64,000 nucleotides of DNA from Alistipes indistinctus YIT 12060 (GCF_025144995.1 NZ_CP102250.1:2542001-2606000), one strand, 5' to 3'. Shown: positions 42,991 to 52,558, counted from the stretch's first letter. Notes: generated by a model from the letters alone, not told the origin. Program-made: numbers and translations.

Positions 42991-44319
42991 TTACTGGGCT
43001 TTCTCGGCCAGTTTGGCGAACTCTTCGGGCGTCACGGTCGTGTCGGTGACGGTAATCTGCGGTACGACCGCGTCGATTACTTTGCGTTCGAAGAGCTTTT
43101 CGTATACCTTGCGGCTCTCCTCCTTGTTTTCGAGGATGCTTTTGGCGTAGTTGGCCAGCATGTCGTCGGCCACCTGGTTCATGCCGTAATAGGCGAACTG
43201 CTGCATGGCAAGCGCTTTGGCCTCCTGGGTCGCCTCTTCGGGCGTTACCTCGAGCTTCAGTTCGTTTACATAATGCTTCTGGATCAGGTTCCATTTCATC
43301 ATTTCGAGGAACTTGTCGAAATCCTTTTCGATCTCTTCCAGCGAGAACTTACCCTCGTTGATCGTGAAAAGCCAGCGTTTGAGGAAGGCGTCGGGCAGTG
43401 CGAGGTTCGCCTTGTCGAGCAGCATCCGGCGGATGTCGAGCGTAAAGAGGAAATCGGATTCGCGGCTCAGGTCGCGGCTGATCTGGGAGTCGATGTACTG
43501 TGCGAACTCATCTGCGTTCTTCACGTTGCCTTCCGGGAAGGCCATCTTGAAAAACTCGTCGTTCAGTTCCGGCTCGGTGAAGCGGCGGATTTTGGTGATC
43601 GTCAGCGTGAATTTCGGATTGATTCCCTCCAGTTCATCCTCTTTGACCTGCAGGATCGCGGCGCGCTGTGCCGGGGTGGGATAGAGTTCGTTTACGTTCA
43701 CCTCCATCGTGTCGCCGACCTTCTTACCGAGGAACGGTTTGCGTGCCGCATCGCTCATGCCGATCAACCCTACATAGGCCTCTTCGATCTTCATTTCGGG
43801 CTGGTCGAGGGTGACGTTCAGCGCATCTTCCTTCTCGACCGTATCTACGTCGACCAATTTGCCGAAACGGCGCGTGAAGTTGCTGCGGTAGCCTTCGCGC
43901 ATCTTGTCTTCGATGGCGATCGTGTATTTCTTTACCTTATCTTTTTTGCTCAGCGGAATGTTGATCTCGGGAGCGAGTCCGACCTCGAATGCGAATTCGT
44001 ATTCGGTCGAATTCTCGAAATCGAGCGGTTGCTGTTTCTCGCTGGGGATCATGTCGCCTACCAAGGTCAGCTTCTCTTTCTCGATATAGTCGAAGCAGCC
44101 GTTCGAAGCGGCGCGGTAAGCCTCTTCGGCCACGACGCCCTTGCGGTACATCTTGTTGATGATGCTCATGGGCACCATGCCCGGGCGGAATCCCGGCACG
44201 TTGGCCTTGCGCTTGTAAGTGCGCAGCGCCTTGTCCACGGCTTCGTTGTAGTCGGCTTCGGCCACCGTCGCCTTGAGCAGGGTGGTTCCGTCTTCCAGAT
44301 TCTCTCTTACGATGTTCAT
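42991..44319 (-). CDS. tig: Trigger factor
   Basis: Ribosome-associated chaperone and prolyl isomerase that meets nascent chains at the exit tunnel. In this 442-aa protein the N-terminal ribosome-binding domain has the signature VPGFRPGMVP (GFRxGxxP, about residues 41-50). The middle FKBP-like PPIase domain is poorly conserved (about 150-230, VDTVEKEDALNVTL), common in Bacteroidetes trigger factors, and a helical C-terminal domain follows. It is preceded by tRNA-Leu with a terminator-like hairpin between, so it may be partly read from the tRNA promoter. Confidence 0.93.
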   Translation of the reverse strand: MNIVRENLEDGTTLLKATVAEADYNEAVDKALRTYKRKANVPGFRPGMVPMSIINKMYRKGVVAEEAYRAASNGCFDYIEKEKLTLVGDMIPSEKQQPLDFENSTEYEFAFEVGLAPEINIPLSKKDKVKKYTIAIEDKMREGYRSNFTRRFGKLVDVDTVEKEDALNVTLDQPEMKIEEAYVGLIGMSDAARKPFLGKKVGDTMEVNVNELYPTPAQRAAILQVKEDELEGINPKFTLTITKIRRFTEPELNDEFFKMAFPEGNVKNADEFAQYIDSQISRDLSRESDFLFTLDIRRMLLDKANLALPDAFLKRWLFTINEGKFSLEEIEKDFDKFLEMMKWNLIQKHYVNELKLEVTPEEATQEAKALAMQQFAYYGMNQVADDMLANYAKSILENKEESRKVYEKLFERKVIDAVVPQITVTDTTVTPEEFAKLAEKAQ

Positions 44320-44360
44320 GCTAACAGTCTGTTATTTTAGAGTTTTTGTGCCGGAGTAAA

Positions 44361-44386
44361 AAACCGCCTGTGTAACGAGGCGGTTT
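44361..44386. terminator. Hairpin between tRNA-Leu and tig
   Basis: AAACCGCC (44361-44368) pairs with GGCGGTTT (44379-44386) around a 10-nt loop; the flanking A- and T-rich ends suit termination in either direction. On the minus strand it follows the tRNA by only 6 nt. Confidence 0.65.
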
Positions 44387-44391
44387 GCCAG

Positions 44392-44474
44392 TGCGGATAA
44401 AGGGACTCGAACCCCCACGCCATAAAGGCACCAGATCCTAAGTCTGGCGCGGCTACCAATTACGCCATATCCGC
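44392..44474 (-). tRNA. tRNA-Leu (anticodon UAG)
   Basis: The minus strand folds into an 83-nt class II tRNA. The acceptor GCGGATA (44474-44468) pairs with TATCCGC (44399-44393), the discriminator base is A (44392), the D-arm has AATTGGTAG, the anticodon loop CTTAGGA carries UAG (44440-44438), a long variable arm TGCCTTTATGGCGT is present, and the T-loop is GGTTCGAGTCC. The CCA is not encoded. It reads CUA/CUG-type leucine codons. A consensus promoter lies 13 nt upstream. Confidence 0.97.
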
Positions 44475-44486
44475 CTTAGAGCCCAG

Positions 44487-44517
44487 CAAAGATAGCGCTT
44501 TTTTATCAGGGTGCAAA
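44487..44517 (-). promoter_or_regulatory. tRNA-Leu promoter
   Basis: Minus strand TTTG (44517-44514), 19-nt spacer, TATCTTTG (44494-44487): exact consensus and spacing, with transcription expected to start just before the tRNA. Confidence 0.85.
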
Positions 44518-44614
44518 CAATCCCCGCTAATTTTATAGCAGTGAAGCGGATAGCATTTCCGGCCCCGCAGGACCTTACGGGGCAGCTCGACGGCGGGCCT
44601 CTGTCTTTAAAACG

Positions 44615-46123
44615 CTATTTCTCGAAGTAATATTTTACGAGGATATCGTCGATGCGCATCACCGAGTCGCGGCTCAGGTTGATCCGTTCGAAACAGACCT
44701 TCCCGCCGGGCGACCGGTAGGTGAGCAACTGCGGCAGGTAAAGCTGCAGCGTGTCTTCGGGAATCGAATCGGTCGGCTGGTAGCCTATGGCGGAGAGCTG
44801 CCGTTCGAGGATGGTGCCGAGGGATTCGCGCAGCAGCACCCGGTTCGAGCCGTCGTACAGGAAAAGCGAATCGGCGGTGCTCTCCCAATGCGGCGTCGGC
44901 TTGTCTTCCGAATACCAGTGGCGCATTTCGTACAACCGTGAATAACCTTTCAGGTCGATCCCCTCGGTGAGGGGTTCCCACCACAGGTAAAAACTTTCCG
45001 CCTTATCGTCGTCGCGGTACGATTTATCCTGCCGGTTAGCCGGCCGGCCGCTTTGCGACCACCGTTCGATGTCGCGGGGCGTCAGTCCGGGAATGTAGGT
45101 GAACAGGGCCAGTATGACGATCGCGGTGAGCGTTACGTAAAGGTAGCGTCCTGTCCTGCGCGAAAGGAAAAGTCCCATGCAGGCGGTCATAATCAATCCG
45201 CAGGCGATCAGGTAGACGCGGTTCTCCGTTAGCCCGTAGTCGCTCCAGCGGCAGCCGACGCCGACCCAGAACATCGCCAGCGCGGGCAGCGAGATCAGGC
45301 TGAACCGATTATAGAACCAGTCGTAATAGCGTTTGTTCAGCAGGGTCTGGCCGGCTTGGGCTGCTACGGCGATCAGCGTGAAACCGAAGACGAGGTAGGC
45401 GATACCCCCGCGGGGCAGCGACCAGGTGGCGACGATTTTCGCAAAATAAAGGTAAAGCAGTACCGTATATGCCAGTACGGCGGGCGAAAGCACCCAGTTG
45501 AGCAGCGTGTCGAGCAGCTTCGAGGATTCCGGTTCGGCCGGTTCCGACTTGCGGTTGAACGTGAGGAAAACCAAAGGCCACAGTACGATAAAGAACAGGA
45601 GCGCCGCATCTGCGCAAAAATCGGACGTAATCCCTTTGAAAATGCCAAAAATGTAAACGATAGAGAAGAAGATCGCCAGCAACAGCAGATAGGCGACGCC
45701 GGTGAGAAACAGGGCCGATATCCCGTCCCACACGTAACGCAGCAGGTCTTCGGTAAATCTCCGGTTGTCTTTGTGCCAACCGCACAGCAGGCCGGCGAGC
45801 AGTCCGATAATGATCGTGACGTAATAGGCGGGATTTTCGATCCATTCGCCCATGTCGGCCCATCGGAACGGGATGACGGCCAGCCCCGACAGGTAATAGA
45901 GCGCGCGCAGCCAGCCTTTTGCGAACCATTTGTTGCAGAGAAAAGTCAGCAGCAGTACGATCGGTCCGGCCAGCAGTTGTTCGCCGCTATAGGGAAAAAC
46001 GTGGTGTTGGGCCAGCACTCCGATGACGAACAGGTACGCCGCAATGGCCATTTCGACCGGAGCACGGCGCAGCGTGACGAGATTTTCGGCGAGGAAAGTC
46101 CGTATTTTCGCTTGGATTTTCAT
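44615..46123 (-). CDS. DUF4153-type polytopic membrane protein
   Basis: A 502-aa integral membrane protein of unknown function. About ten hydrophobic segments occupy residues 25-350 (for example YLFVIGVLAQHHVF, LLAGPIVLLLTFL, YVTIIIGLLAGLLC, LFLTGVAYLLLLAIFFSIVYI), and the C-terminal 150 residues are soluble, with several Trp/Tyr-rich motifs (FYLWWEPLTEGIDLKGYS, MRHWYSEDK). The layout and motifs fit the Bacteroidetes DUF4153 family, which often sits near cell-envelope genes. No catalytic motif is evident. It is transcribed toward the tRNA/tig/clp cluster but separated from it. Confidence 0.7.
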   Translation of the reverse strand: MKIQAKIRTFLAENLVTLRRAPVEMAIAAYLFVIGVLAQHHVFPYSGEQLLAGPIVLLLTFLCNKWFAKGWLRALYYLSGLAVIPFRWADMGEWIENPAYYVTIIIGLLAGLLCGWHKDNRRFTEDLLRYVWDGISALFLTGVAYLLLLAIFFSIVYIFGIFKGITSDFCADAALLFFIVLWPLVFLTFNRKSEPAEPESSKLLDTLLNWVLSPAVLAYTVLLYLYFAKIVATWSLPRGGIAYLVFGFTLIAVAAQAGQTLLNKRYYDWFYNRFSLISLPALAMFWVGVGCRWSDYGLTENRVYLIACGLIMTACMGLFLSRRTGRYLYVTLTAIVILALFTYIPGLTPRDIERWSQSGRPANRQDKSYRDDDKAESFYLWWEPLTEGIDLKGYSRLYEMRHWYSEDKPTPHWESTADSLFLYDGSNRVLLRESLGTILERQLSAIGYQPTDSIPEDTLQLYLPQLLTYRSPGGKVCFERINLSRDSVMRIDDILVKYYFEK

Positions 46124-46216
46124 GGGGCGTAGGGTTTATGCTGTTGCAGTGCCTCGACAGGTTCAGTTATATTTAAGGATTTATCGGGACAAACCTTTGT
46201 CCCGGTGCGGTGTGCG

Positions 46217-47623
46217 CTATCGCTCGAATTCGAGCGCGCGGCCGTGCAGTGTGCCGCTGAGTTCTCCGTTTTCGTACGCGACGCCGCCGTTGACGATCGT
46301 ATGCGTGACGCTGTGTGAAAATTCGGTTCCTTCGAACGGTGACCAGCCGCATTTCGAACGGACGTTGTCGCGCGAGACGGTCCACGGCTTGTCCGGGTCG
46401 ACGATTACGATGTCGGCGAAATAACCTTCGCGCAGGAAGCCGCGCCGGTGTACGGCAAAACGGATCGCCGGGGCGTGGCACATTTTCTCCACCACTTTTT
46501 CGACCGGAAATGTTCCTTCCCGGCTCATTTCGAGCATCGCTATCAGCGAATGCTGCACCAACGGGCCGCCTGACGGGGCGCTCCAGTACGGTTGCAGCTT
46601 CTCTTCGAGCGTGTGCGGGGCATGGTCGGTCGCCACCACGTCTACTTTCCCGCTGAGGATGCCTGCCCGTAATGCGGCCCGGTCTGCGGCGCTTTTGACC
46701 GCCGGATTCCATTTGATCAGGTTGCCTTTGGCCGCGTAGTCGGCATCGGTGAACCAGAGATGGTGTACGCACACTTCGTTGGTGATCTTTTTTTCCGCGA
46801 GCGGCCGGTCGTCGAAAAGCGACAGTTCGTGCGCGGTGCTCAGGTGCAGGATGTGCAGGTCGGCCCCGTAGCGGTCGGCCAGTTCGACGGCCTTGGCGCT
46901 GGAGCGGTAGCATGCCTCGGCGCTGCGGATCGACGGGTGCAGCGCGGCGGTGGCCCGGTCGCCGTACTCTTCCCGGAAACGCTGGATGTTGGCCCGGATC
47001 GTGCCTTCGTCTTCGCAATGGGTCGCGATCAGCACCGGAGACTCTGCGAAAAGGGCCGCCAGCGCCGCGTCTTTGTCGACCAGCAGGTTGCCGGTGGAAG
47101 ATCCCATAAAAACTTTTACGCCGCAGACGCGGCGGGGGGCGAGGCGGCGGATTACGCCGATGTTGTCGTTTGTGGCGCCGAGGTAGAACGAATAGTTGGC
47201 CGGGGATACTTCTGCTGCACGGGCGAATTTCTCTTCCAGGCGTTCGAGCGTAACGGCGGGCGGATTCGTATTGGGCATCTCCATGTAAGAGGTGACGCCG
47301 CCGCAGACCGCTGCCGCCGACTCGCTGCGGATGTCGGCTTTGTAGGTCATGCCCGGCTCGCGGAAATGCACCTGGTCGTCGATCACGCCCGGCAACACCA
47401 ATTTACCGCTGGCGTCGATCACGCGGGTCGGGATGCCGGCGGCAGTGCCTGCTTCCGCCCTCGCTGCAGTTCCGACTTCTGTCCCAGCTCCGATTTCTGC
47501 TTGTGCGCCGGGGTAGCGGCCCGCGCCGATACGGGCGATGCGGTCGCCTTCGATGACGATATATCCGTTGAAACGGCGCCCCTCGTTGACGAGTGTGCCG
47601 TTGTCGATGACGATCCGGTTCAT
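46217..47623 (-). CDS. pyrC: Dihydroorotase with repeat-derived N-terminal insertion
   Basis: Cyclises carbamoyl aspartate to dihydroorotate in pyrimidine synthesis. From the ATG at 47623 (MNRIVIDNGTLVNEG) it is 468 aa; the upstream in-frame extension is unrelated. Family motifs are VLPGVIDDQVHFREPGM, MPNTNPPAVTLERLEEK, KVFMGSSTGNLL (the carboxylated Lys position), THCEDE, DLHILHLSTAHELSLF and VVATDHAPHTLEEK. The first His of the HxH pair is replaced by Gln (DDQVH); from memory this is usual in Bacteroidetes. Residues 37-66 (from PGAQAEIGAGTEVG to ARAEAGTAAG) are an imprecise Ala/Gly/Glu repeat inserted in the small beta domain. Confidence 0.93.
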   Translation of the reverse strand: MNRIVIDNGTLVNEGRRFNGYIVIEGDRIARIGAGRYPGAQAEIGAGTEVGTAARAEAGTAAGIPTRVIDASGKLVLPGVIDDQVHFREPGMTYKADIRSESAAAVCGGVTSYMEMPNTNPPAVTLERLEEKFARAAEVSPANYSFYLGATNDNIGVIRRLAPRRVCGVKVFMGSSTGNLLVDKDAALAALFAESPVLIATHCEDEGTIRANIQRFREEYGDRATAALHPSIRSAEACYRSSAKAVELADRYGADLHILHLSTAHELSLFDDRPLAEKKITNEVCVHHLWFTDADYAAKGNLIKWNPAVKSAADRAALRAGILSGKVDVVATDHAPHTLEEKLQPYWSAPSGGPLVQHSLIAMLEMSREGTFPVEKVVEKMCHAPAIRFAVHRRGFLREGYFADIVIVDPDKPWTVSRDNVRSKCGWSPFEGTEFSHSVTHTIVNGGVAYENGELSGTLHGRALEFER

Positions 47624-47652
47624 AGTCTCTTCGGAAAGGTTATGCGTGAGGT

Positions 47653-48378
47653 TTATGCGTTTGTCCGCGGGGTGATTTTGCGGAAACGCAGTCCCAGTAC
47701 GCCGAAAAGTGCTTCGCGGAAGATGCCTTTGCTCATTTTGGATGCGCCGAAGGTGCGCTCGGTGAAGATGATCGGCACCTCCGTGACTTTGAACTTCAGT
47801 TTCCACGCCGTATATTTCATTTCGACCTGGAAGCCGTAGCCCTTCATCTTGATCTTATCGAGGTCGATCGAGCGCAGCAGGTTCGACGAATAGCAGACGA
47901 ACCCGGCTGTCGCGTCGCGCACGGGCATTCCCGTCACGAGCCGCACGTAGGCCGATGCGTAATAGGAGAGCAGCACCCGCTTCATCGGCCAGTTCACCAC
48001 ATTGACGCCGGTAATGTAGCGCGAACCGATTACCAGGTCGGCTCCCTCTTGAGCGGCATTGAGCAGCCGCACCAGGTCGTCGGGATTGTGCGAGAAATCG
48101 CAGTCCATCTCGAAAATGTAGTCGTATCCGTGTTTGAGCGCCCATTGGAATCCGGTCAGGTAGGCCGTTCCCAATCCCAGTTTGCCCTGACGTTCGATCA
48201 GGTGCAGTTGCCCGGGATACTCCTGTTGTTTTTCCTTCACGACCGAAGCCGTGCCGTCCGGCGAGCCGTCGTCGATGACCAGCAGGTCGAATTTTTCGGA
48301 CAGCGAAAAGACTTTGTCGATCATCGGACGGATGTTGTCCAACTCGTTATAGGTGGGAATGATTACCAGGTTCTTCAT
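47653..48378 (-). CDS. Polyprenol-phosphate mannosyltransferase-type GT2 (Dpm1-like)
   Basis: A 241-aa GT-A glycosyltransferase that transfers a hexose, usually mannose, from a nucleotide sugar to a polyprenyl phosphate. The start at 48378 gives MKNLVIIPTYNELDNI. Motifs are VIDDGSPDGTASVV, KLGLGTAYLTGFQWAL, IFEMDCDFSHNP (the metal-binding DxD-like site) and MKGYGFQVEMKYTAWK with EVPIIFTERTFGASKMS. No C-terminal membrane helices are present, as in the soluble Dpm1 class. pyrC begins 29 nt downstream, so the two probably share a transcript. Confidence 0.92.
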   Translation of the reverse strand: MKNLVIIPTYNELDNIRPMIDKVFSLSEKFDLLVIDDGSPDGTASVVKEKQQEYPGQLHLIERQGKLGLGTAYLTGFQWALKHGYDYIFEMDCDFSHNPDDLVRLLNAAQEGADLVIGSRYITGVNVVNWPMKRVLLSYYASAYVRLVTGMPVRDATAGFVCYSSNLLRSIDLDKIKMKGYGFQVEMKYTAWKLKFKVTEVPIIFTERTFGASKMSKGIFREALFGVLGLRFRKITPRTNA

Positions 48379-48544
48379 CGGGGCCAACGTTTTAAACGGT
48401 CGCAACCTTTCCTTCGCCCTTGCCGCCCGATCGGTCCCGGTGCAGCGGTAAGGGACAAACAAAGTATTGGACACAAGTCAGTGTTAAAACAAAATTAGTA
48501 TTTTTGGCTGAAATATCTCCTTTTTACCCGATTATTCCGAAAAA

Positions 48545-50098
48545 ATGCCGACAGAACTCTCGCTTGTACTCTCCCCCAAACAGGCCGCCGACCCGGTTTT
48601 GCACACAACGCTGGTGGCGCAGCGCCTGCGTATCGATCCTGCGCGGATCGCTTTGCTGCGTATCGTGCGCCGTTCGATCGACGCACGCGGCCGCAGCGTG
48701 CGGGTAAACCTCGGTTTCGAGGTTTATGTGGACGGTGAGCAGCGTCCGCCCGAAATCCGGTTCGACTATCCGGATGTGAACCACCGTACACCGGTGGTCG
48801 TGGTGGGGTCGGGCCCGGCGGGGCTTTTCGCGGCGTTGCGGCTGATCGAACTGGGCCTCAAACCGATCGTGCTGGAGCGGGGCCGCGACGTGTCGGCGCG
48901 CAAGCGCGACATCGCGCAGATCAACCGCAACGGCGCGGTCGATCCCGATTCCAATTACGCATTCGGCGAAGGCGGTGCGGGTACCTATTCCGACGGCAAA
49001 CTCTTCACCCGTTCCAAAAAGCGCGGCGACTACCGCCGTGCGCTCGAGGTGTTCCGTTTCCACGGCGCCGACGAGTCGATCCTGTACGATGCGCATCCGC
49101 ACATCGGTACCGACCGCCTGCCGCGGATCATCGCTGCGATGCGCCGGAGTATTGCCGATGCCGGTGGCGAGGTGTTGTTCGGTGCGAAAGTGACCGGCGT
49201 GCAGATCAAAGACGACCGTATCTGCGGCGTGTGGCTCGGCGATACGCTGGTCGAGGGAGCGGCCGTTATTCTGGCTGCGGGCCATTCTGCGCGCGATATT
49301 TACGAAATACTCGACCGCGACGGCGTGCGGCTCGAAGCCAAAGCGTTTGCGATGGGGGTGCGGGCCGAGCACCCGCAGCGACTGATCGATTCGGTCCAGT
49401 ATCACATGCCCGAGCGGGGCGAATACCTGCCGGCGGCGGCCTATTCGCTCGTGGCGCAGGTGGGCGGACGCGGGGTCTATTCGTTTTGTATGTGTCCCGG
49501 CGGGTTTATCGTTCCGGCGATGACACGCTCCGGCGAGTCGGTAGTCAACGGGATGTCCCCGTCGGGTCGTAACAGCGTTTACGCCAACTCCGGCATCGTG
49601 ACGGAAATCCGGCCGGAGGATTTCGCACACCTGCGCGCCGCACACGGGGAGTTGGCCGGGTTGCGTTTCCAGCAGCAGCTCGAGGAGCTGGCTTATGCCC
49701 AGGTCGGCGACCGGCAGGTGGCACCGGGCCAGCGGTTGGCCGATTTCGTGCGCGGGACGGCGTCGAAAACGCTGCCGAAGTGTTCCTATGTACCGGGTGT
49801 GGCTCCGACCGAGGTACACCGGTGGCTCCCCCCGTTTATTTCCGGGGCGCTTCGCGGAGGTTTTGCCGCGTTCGACCGTAAAATGCGTGGCTTCCTGACC
49901 AACGAGGCATTGGTGGTGGGTGTCGAATCGCGGACCTCTTCGCCCGTGAGGGTGCCGCGCGATCCCGATACGCTGATGCATCCCCGGGTGCAGGGGCTTT
50001 TCCCGTCCGGCGAGGGAGCCAGTTATGCGGGAGGCATTATCTCGGCGGCGATGGACGGCGAGCGGTGTGCCGAACGGGTGGCGGAATATGTGAAGTAA
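48545..50098 (+). CDS. FAD-dependent oxidoreductase (COG2509 family)
   Basis: A 517-aa flavoprotein of the uncharacterised FAD-dependent dehydrogenase family. An N-terminal segment of about 80 residues (ALLRIVRRSIDARGR, a typical opening) precedes the dinucleotide-binding motif VVVVGSGPAGLFAALRLIELG (about 84-104). Then come GRDVSARKRDI, SNYAFGEGGAGTYSDGKLFTRSKKRG, VILAAGHSARDIYEIL, CMCPGGFIVPAMT, TASKTLPKCSYVPG, and GLFPSGEGASYAGGIISAAMDG near the end. Substrate and partner are unknown. It diverges from the Dpm1-like gene and appears monocistronic. Confidence 0.9.
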   Translation: MPTELSLVLSPKQAADPVLHTTLVAQRLRIDPARIALLRIVRRSIDARGRSVRVNLGFEVYVDGEQRPPEIRFDYPDVNHRTPVVVVGSGPAGLFAALRLIELGLKPIVLERGRDVSARKRDIAQINRNGAVDPDSNYAFGEGGAGTYSDGKLFTRSKKRGDYRRALEVFRFHGADESILYDAHPHIGTDRLPRIIAAMRRSIADAGGEVLFGAKVTGVQIKDDRICGVWLGDTLVEGAAVILAAGHSARDIYEILDRDGVRLEAKAFAMGVRAEHPQRLIDSVQYHMPERGEYLPAAAYSLVAQVGGRGVYSFCMCPGGFIVPAMTRSGESVVNGMSPSGRNSVYANSGIVTEIRPEDFAHLRAAHGELAGLRFQQQLEELAYAQVGDRQVAPGQRLADFVRGTASKTLPKCSYVPGVAPTEVHRWLPPFISGALRGGFAAFDRKMRGFLTNEALVVGVESRTSSPVRVPRDPDTLMHPRVQGLFPSGEGASYAGGIISAAMDGERCAERVAEYVK

Positions 50099-50377
50099 AA
50101 ATGGTTGGCAGGGAAAACAGCCCGGATATATCCGGCTCGGTCGGATAAGGATTCGGCTGAGCCGTTCGCTTTTTGATGCGTTAGCCCTTACAGCCGGCGG
50201 CAATGCCAAGGAGGATGTCAGGGAGAAGGGGGGGAGTGTTGAGGCAGTAAATAATAAGTGCTAAACGGATGTCCGATTGCGCTTTCGGCAGCCGGACTCG
50301 GTAAAAAAGAACGAAGGGTGAGTGTATGGACGGTACTCCTTTCGAAAGCGGCCTGTAAAAATGGAAAGGATAGGATT

Positions 50378-50925
50378 ATGGAACGGATAGAATCGGAACG
50401 ATTGTACTTGAGACCCTTCGGGCACGGAGATGCAGAAGCGGTATGGGCTTACCGTTCGTTGGCGGAGGTTGCGCGCTACCAGTACTGGGAACCCTATACG
50501 CCGGAGGATGCCCGCAGTTTTATCGAACGGTATGCCGGGCAGGTGCCGGGCGAGAATCAGACGTGGACGGGGCTGGGGTGGTGCTGAAAGCTACCGGCGC
50601 GGTGATCGGGGATTGTGCGTTTTATCTGGACGGAGATCGGGCCGAGATAGGCTGCAATATTTCCCCGGCCTATCAACGCCGGGGGCTGGCGCGCGAGGCG
50701 TTGCAGACGCTCGTCGCTTATTGTGCCGAGGTGTATAAAGTGGCCCTGATCCGGGGAATTACGGATTCCCGCAACCTCTCTTCGATCCGGTTGCAGGAGT
50801 CTCTGGGAATGGTGCGGGACCGGACTTTCGAAAACCGGATCCAATGCAAGGGGGAAACCTGCACCGAATATCGGTTCGAGGGAGATTGCCGCGCTATTTT
50901 TTCTCCGGAACGAACAACCATTTGA
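50378..50925 (+). pseudogene. GNAT acetyltransferase gene, frameshifted
   Basis: Two adjoining frames together encode a complete RimJ/RimL-type N-acetyltransferase. The first (from ATG 50378: MERIESERLYLRPFGHGDAE) runs to a TGA at 50585; the second contains VLKATGAVIGDCAFYLDGD, ISPAYQRRGLAREALQTLVAY (acetyl-CoA-binding R/QxxGxA motif) and SIRLQESLGMVRDRT, and ends at 50925. Reading is restored by one extra G in the run at 50575-50578. This is a one-base loss in a G tract, or a sequencing error; the rest of the frame is well preserved, so any inactivation is recent. The end overlaps the convergent AarF gene by 32 nt. Confidence 0.85.
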
Positions 50926-52558
50926 GCAACTGGAACAGGATCAGCAGTGAGGCGACCACCAGCAGGAAGTGCCCGTAGCGGCTCGTGCCGTAAGGCTGTT
51001 CGAATGCGATCATCAGGATCGATCCGACGAACATGCCCAGTACGATCAGCGTATAGGCGACTCTTCGGCTGGCCTGCCGCACGGTCCGTACGAAAAGGTC
51101 GTCGTCGGCCAGGTGAATGTCGTGTTTGATCTTCCCTTCCTTGAGCTTGTAAAGGATTTCGCTCATGTCGTTGGGAAAGTTGCGGATGAAATTCATATAA
51201 CCGGTCAACGTATCATAAAGTTGCGCGGCTACTTTGCGCGGCGAGTATTTGACCTTGACCACCTCTTTGGCGTAAGGCAGGATCACCGGCGTGAGCGACA
51301 GGTCCGGAGCCAGCGTGCCGGCGAACTTTTCGAGCGTGGCGAGTGCTTTGATCAGCATGAAGATGCCGGATGGGATCTGCAATTGGTATTTGACGATCAC
51401 GTCGACGCATTTTTGCATCGTGCCCGCGAAATTCATCAGCTCGAGCGGAATGCCCGCATACTGCATCATCAGCTGGTGGATTTCGAATTTCATCTCCTCT
51501 TCGTGTTCGAAGAATTTTTTACCGCACAATACCAGCAGGGCGCGCGACATCAGGTCGCTGTCGCGGCGCGCGAAGCCGATCGCAAAGTCCGCGAGGAAGT
51601 TCATGTCGCGCGGCGTGAGCGCTCCGACCATGCCGAAGTCGATGAATGCGACCACGTTGCCCGGCAGGATGAAGATGTTGCCCGGGTGCGGATCGGCGTG
51701 GAAAAAGCCGTGGCGCAGGATCATCGTCAGCAGCGCGTTGGCCCCGTTCACGGCGATCTGGTGTGTGTCGAGCCCGGCATCGCGCAGGGCTTGCGGGGTG
51801 TCGGGCGTGATGCCTTCCACCTTCTCCATCACGATCAGTTTCTTGGAGCTGTATTTCGTGTAGACGGCCGGGATATGCACGGTCGGGTCGTCTTTGAACA
51901 TCATTGCGAAACGCAGGATGTTCGACGCTTCGAACGTGTAGTCCAGCTCTTTGACGATCGTTTCCGAAAATTCGTCGATCAGTCCGACGATGTTGATCGC
52001 GGCCAGTTCCGGATAGCTTTTCGCGAACTTGCGCGCGATAAACTTCATCAGGTAGATATCGAGCTTGATTTTGTTCTCGATGAAGGGCCGCTGGATTTTG
52101 AGCACGACCTCTTCGCCGCTGCGCAGCCGTCCCTGGTAGACCTGACCGATCGATGCGGCGGCCAGTGGGGTGGTGTCGAATTCGGCGAACACTTCGTCGA
52201 TCGGCGCGTTCATCTCTTTTTCGATCAGTCCCAGCGCAGTGTTGTTGTCGAACGGTTCGGCCCGCGATTGCAGTTTCTTGAGCTCCACGCGGAAGCGTTC
52301 CGAAACCATGTCGGGACGGTCGGCCAGAATCTGTCCGAATTTCACGAAGGTCGGCCCCAGCTCCTCGATGGTCATCCGTAGTCGCTCGGGGGTGGTGTAG
52401 ACGTGTTTGTGTACCTCCCCTTTGTTTTTGCGGCGGCGCCGTTTGCCGAGGCGGGAGTGGGCGAAGAGTTCGCTGAAAGAGTGTTTGGCCAGCACCCACA
52501 CGATCTGCGAGGCGCGTACCATTTTCAGGTAGGAGATATAGATATTGACGATGTGCAT
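50894..52558 (-). CDS. AarF/ABC1/UbiB-family protein kinase-like protein
   Basis: A 554-aa atypical kinase-like ATPase of the UbiB/ADCK family, membrane-bound by two C-terminal helices (AYTLIVLGMFVGSILMIAF and FLLVVASLLILFQLLKWLF). The KxGQ motif of the family is present in FVKFGQILADRPDMV, followed by PLAAASIGQVYQGRL (the Ala-rich nucleotide loop), VVLKIQRP, the catalytic FFHADPHPGNIF and VAFIDFGMVGAL. In other bacteria UbiB supports ubiquinone synthesis; Bacteroidetes make menaquinone, so the lipid substrate here is uncertain. It follows a small helical gene with a 12-nt gap. Confidence 0.92.
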   Translation of the reverse strand: MHIVNIYISYLKMVRASQIVWVLAKHSFSELFAHSRLGKRRRRKNKGEVHKHVYTTPERLRMTIEELGPTFVKFGQILADRPDMVSERFRVELKKLQSRAEPFDNNTALGLIEKEMNAPIDEVFAEFDTTPLAAASIGQVYQGRLRSGEEVVLKIQRPFIENKIKLDIYLMKFIARKFAKSYPELAAINIVGLIDEFSETIVKELDYTFEASNILRFAMMFKDDPTVHIPAVYTKYSSKKLIVMEKVEGITPDTPQALRDAGLDTHQIAVNGANALLTMILRHGFFHADPHPGNIFILPGNVVAFIDFGMVGALTPRDMNFLADFAIGFARRDSDLMSRALLVLCGKKFFEHEEEMKFEIHQLMMQYAGIPLELMNFAGTMQKCVDVIVKYQLQIPSGIFMLIKALATLEKFAGTLAPDLSLTPVILPYAKEVVKVKYSPRKVAAQLYDTLTGYMNFIRNFPNDMSEILYKLKEGKIKHDIHLADDDLFVRTVRQASRRVAYTLIVLGMFVGSILMIAFEQPYGTSRYGHFLLVVASLLILFQLLKWLFVPEKK

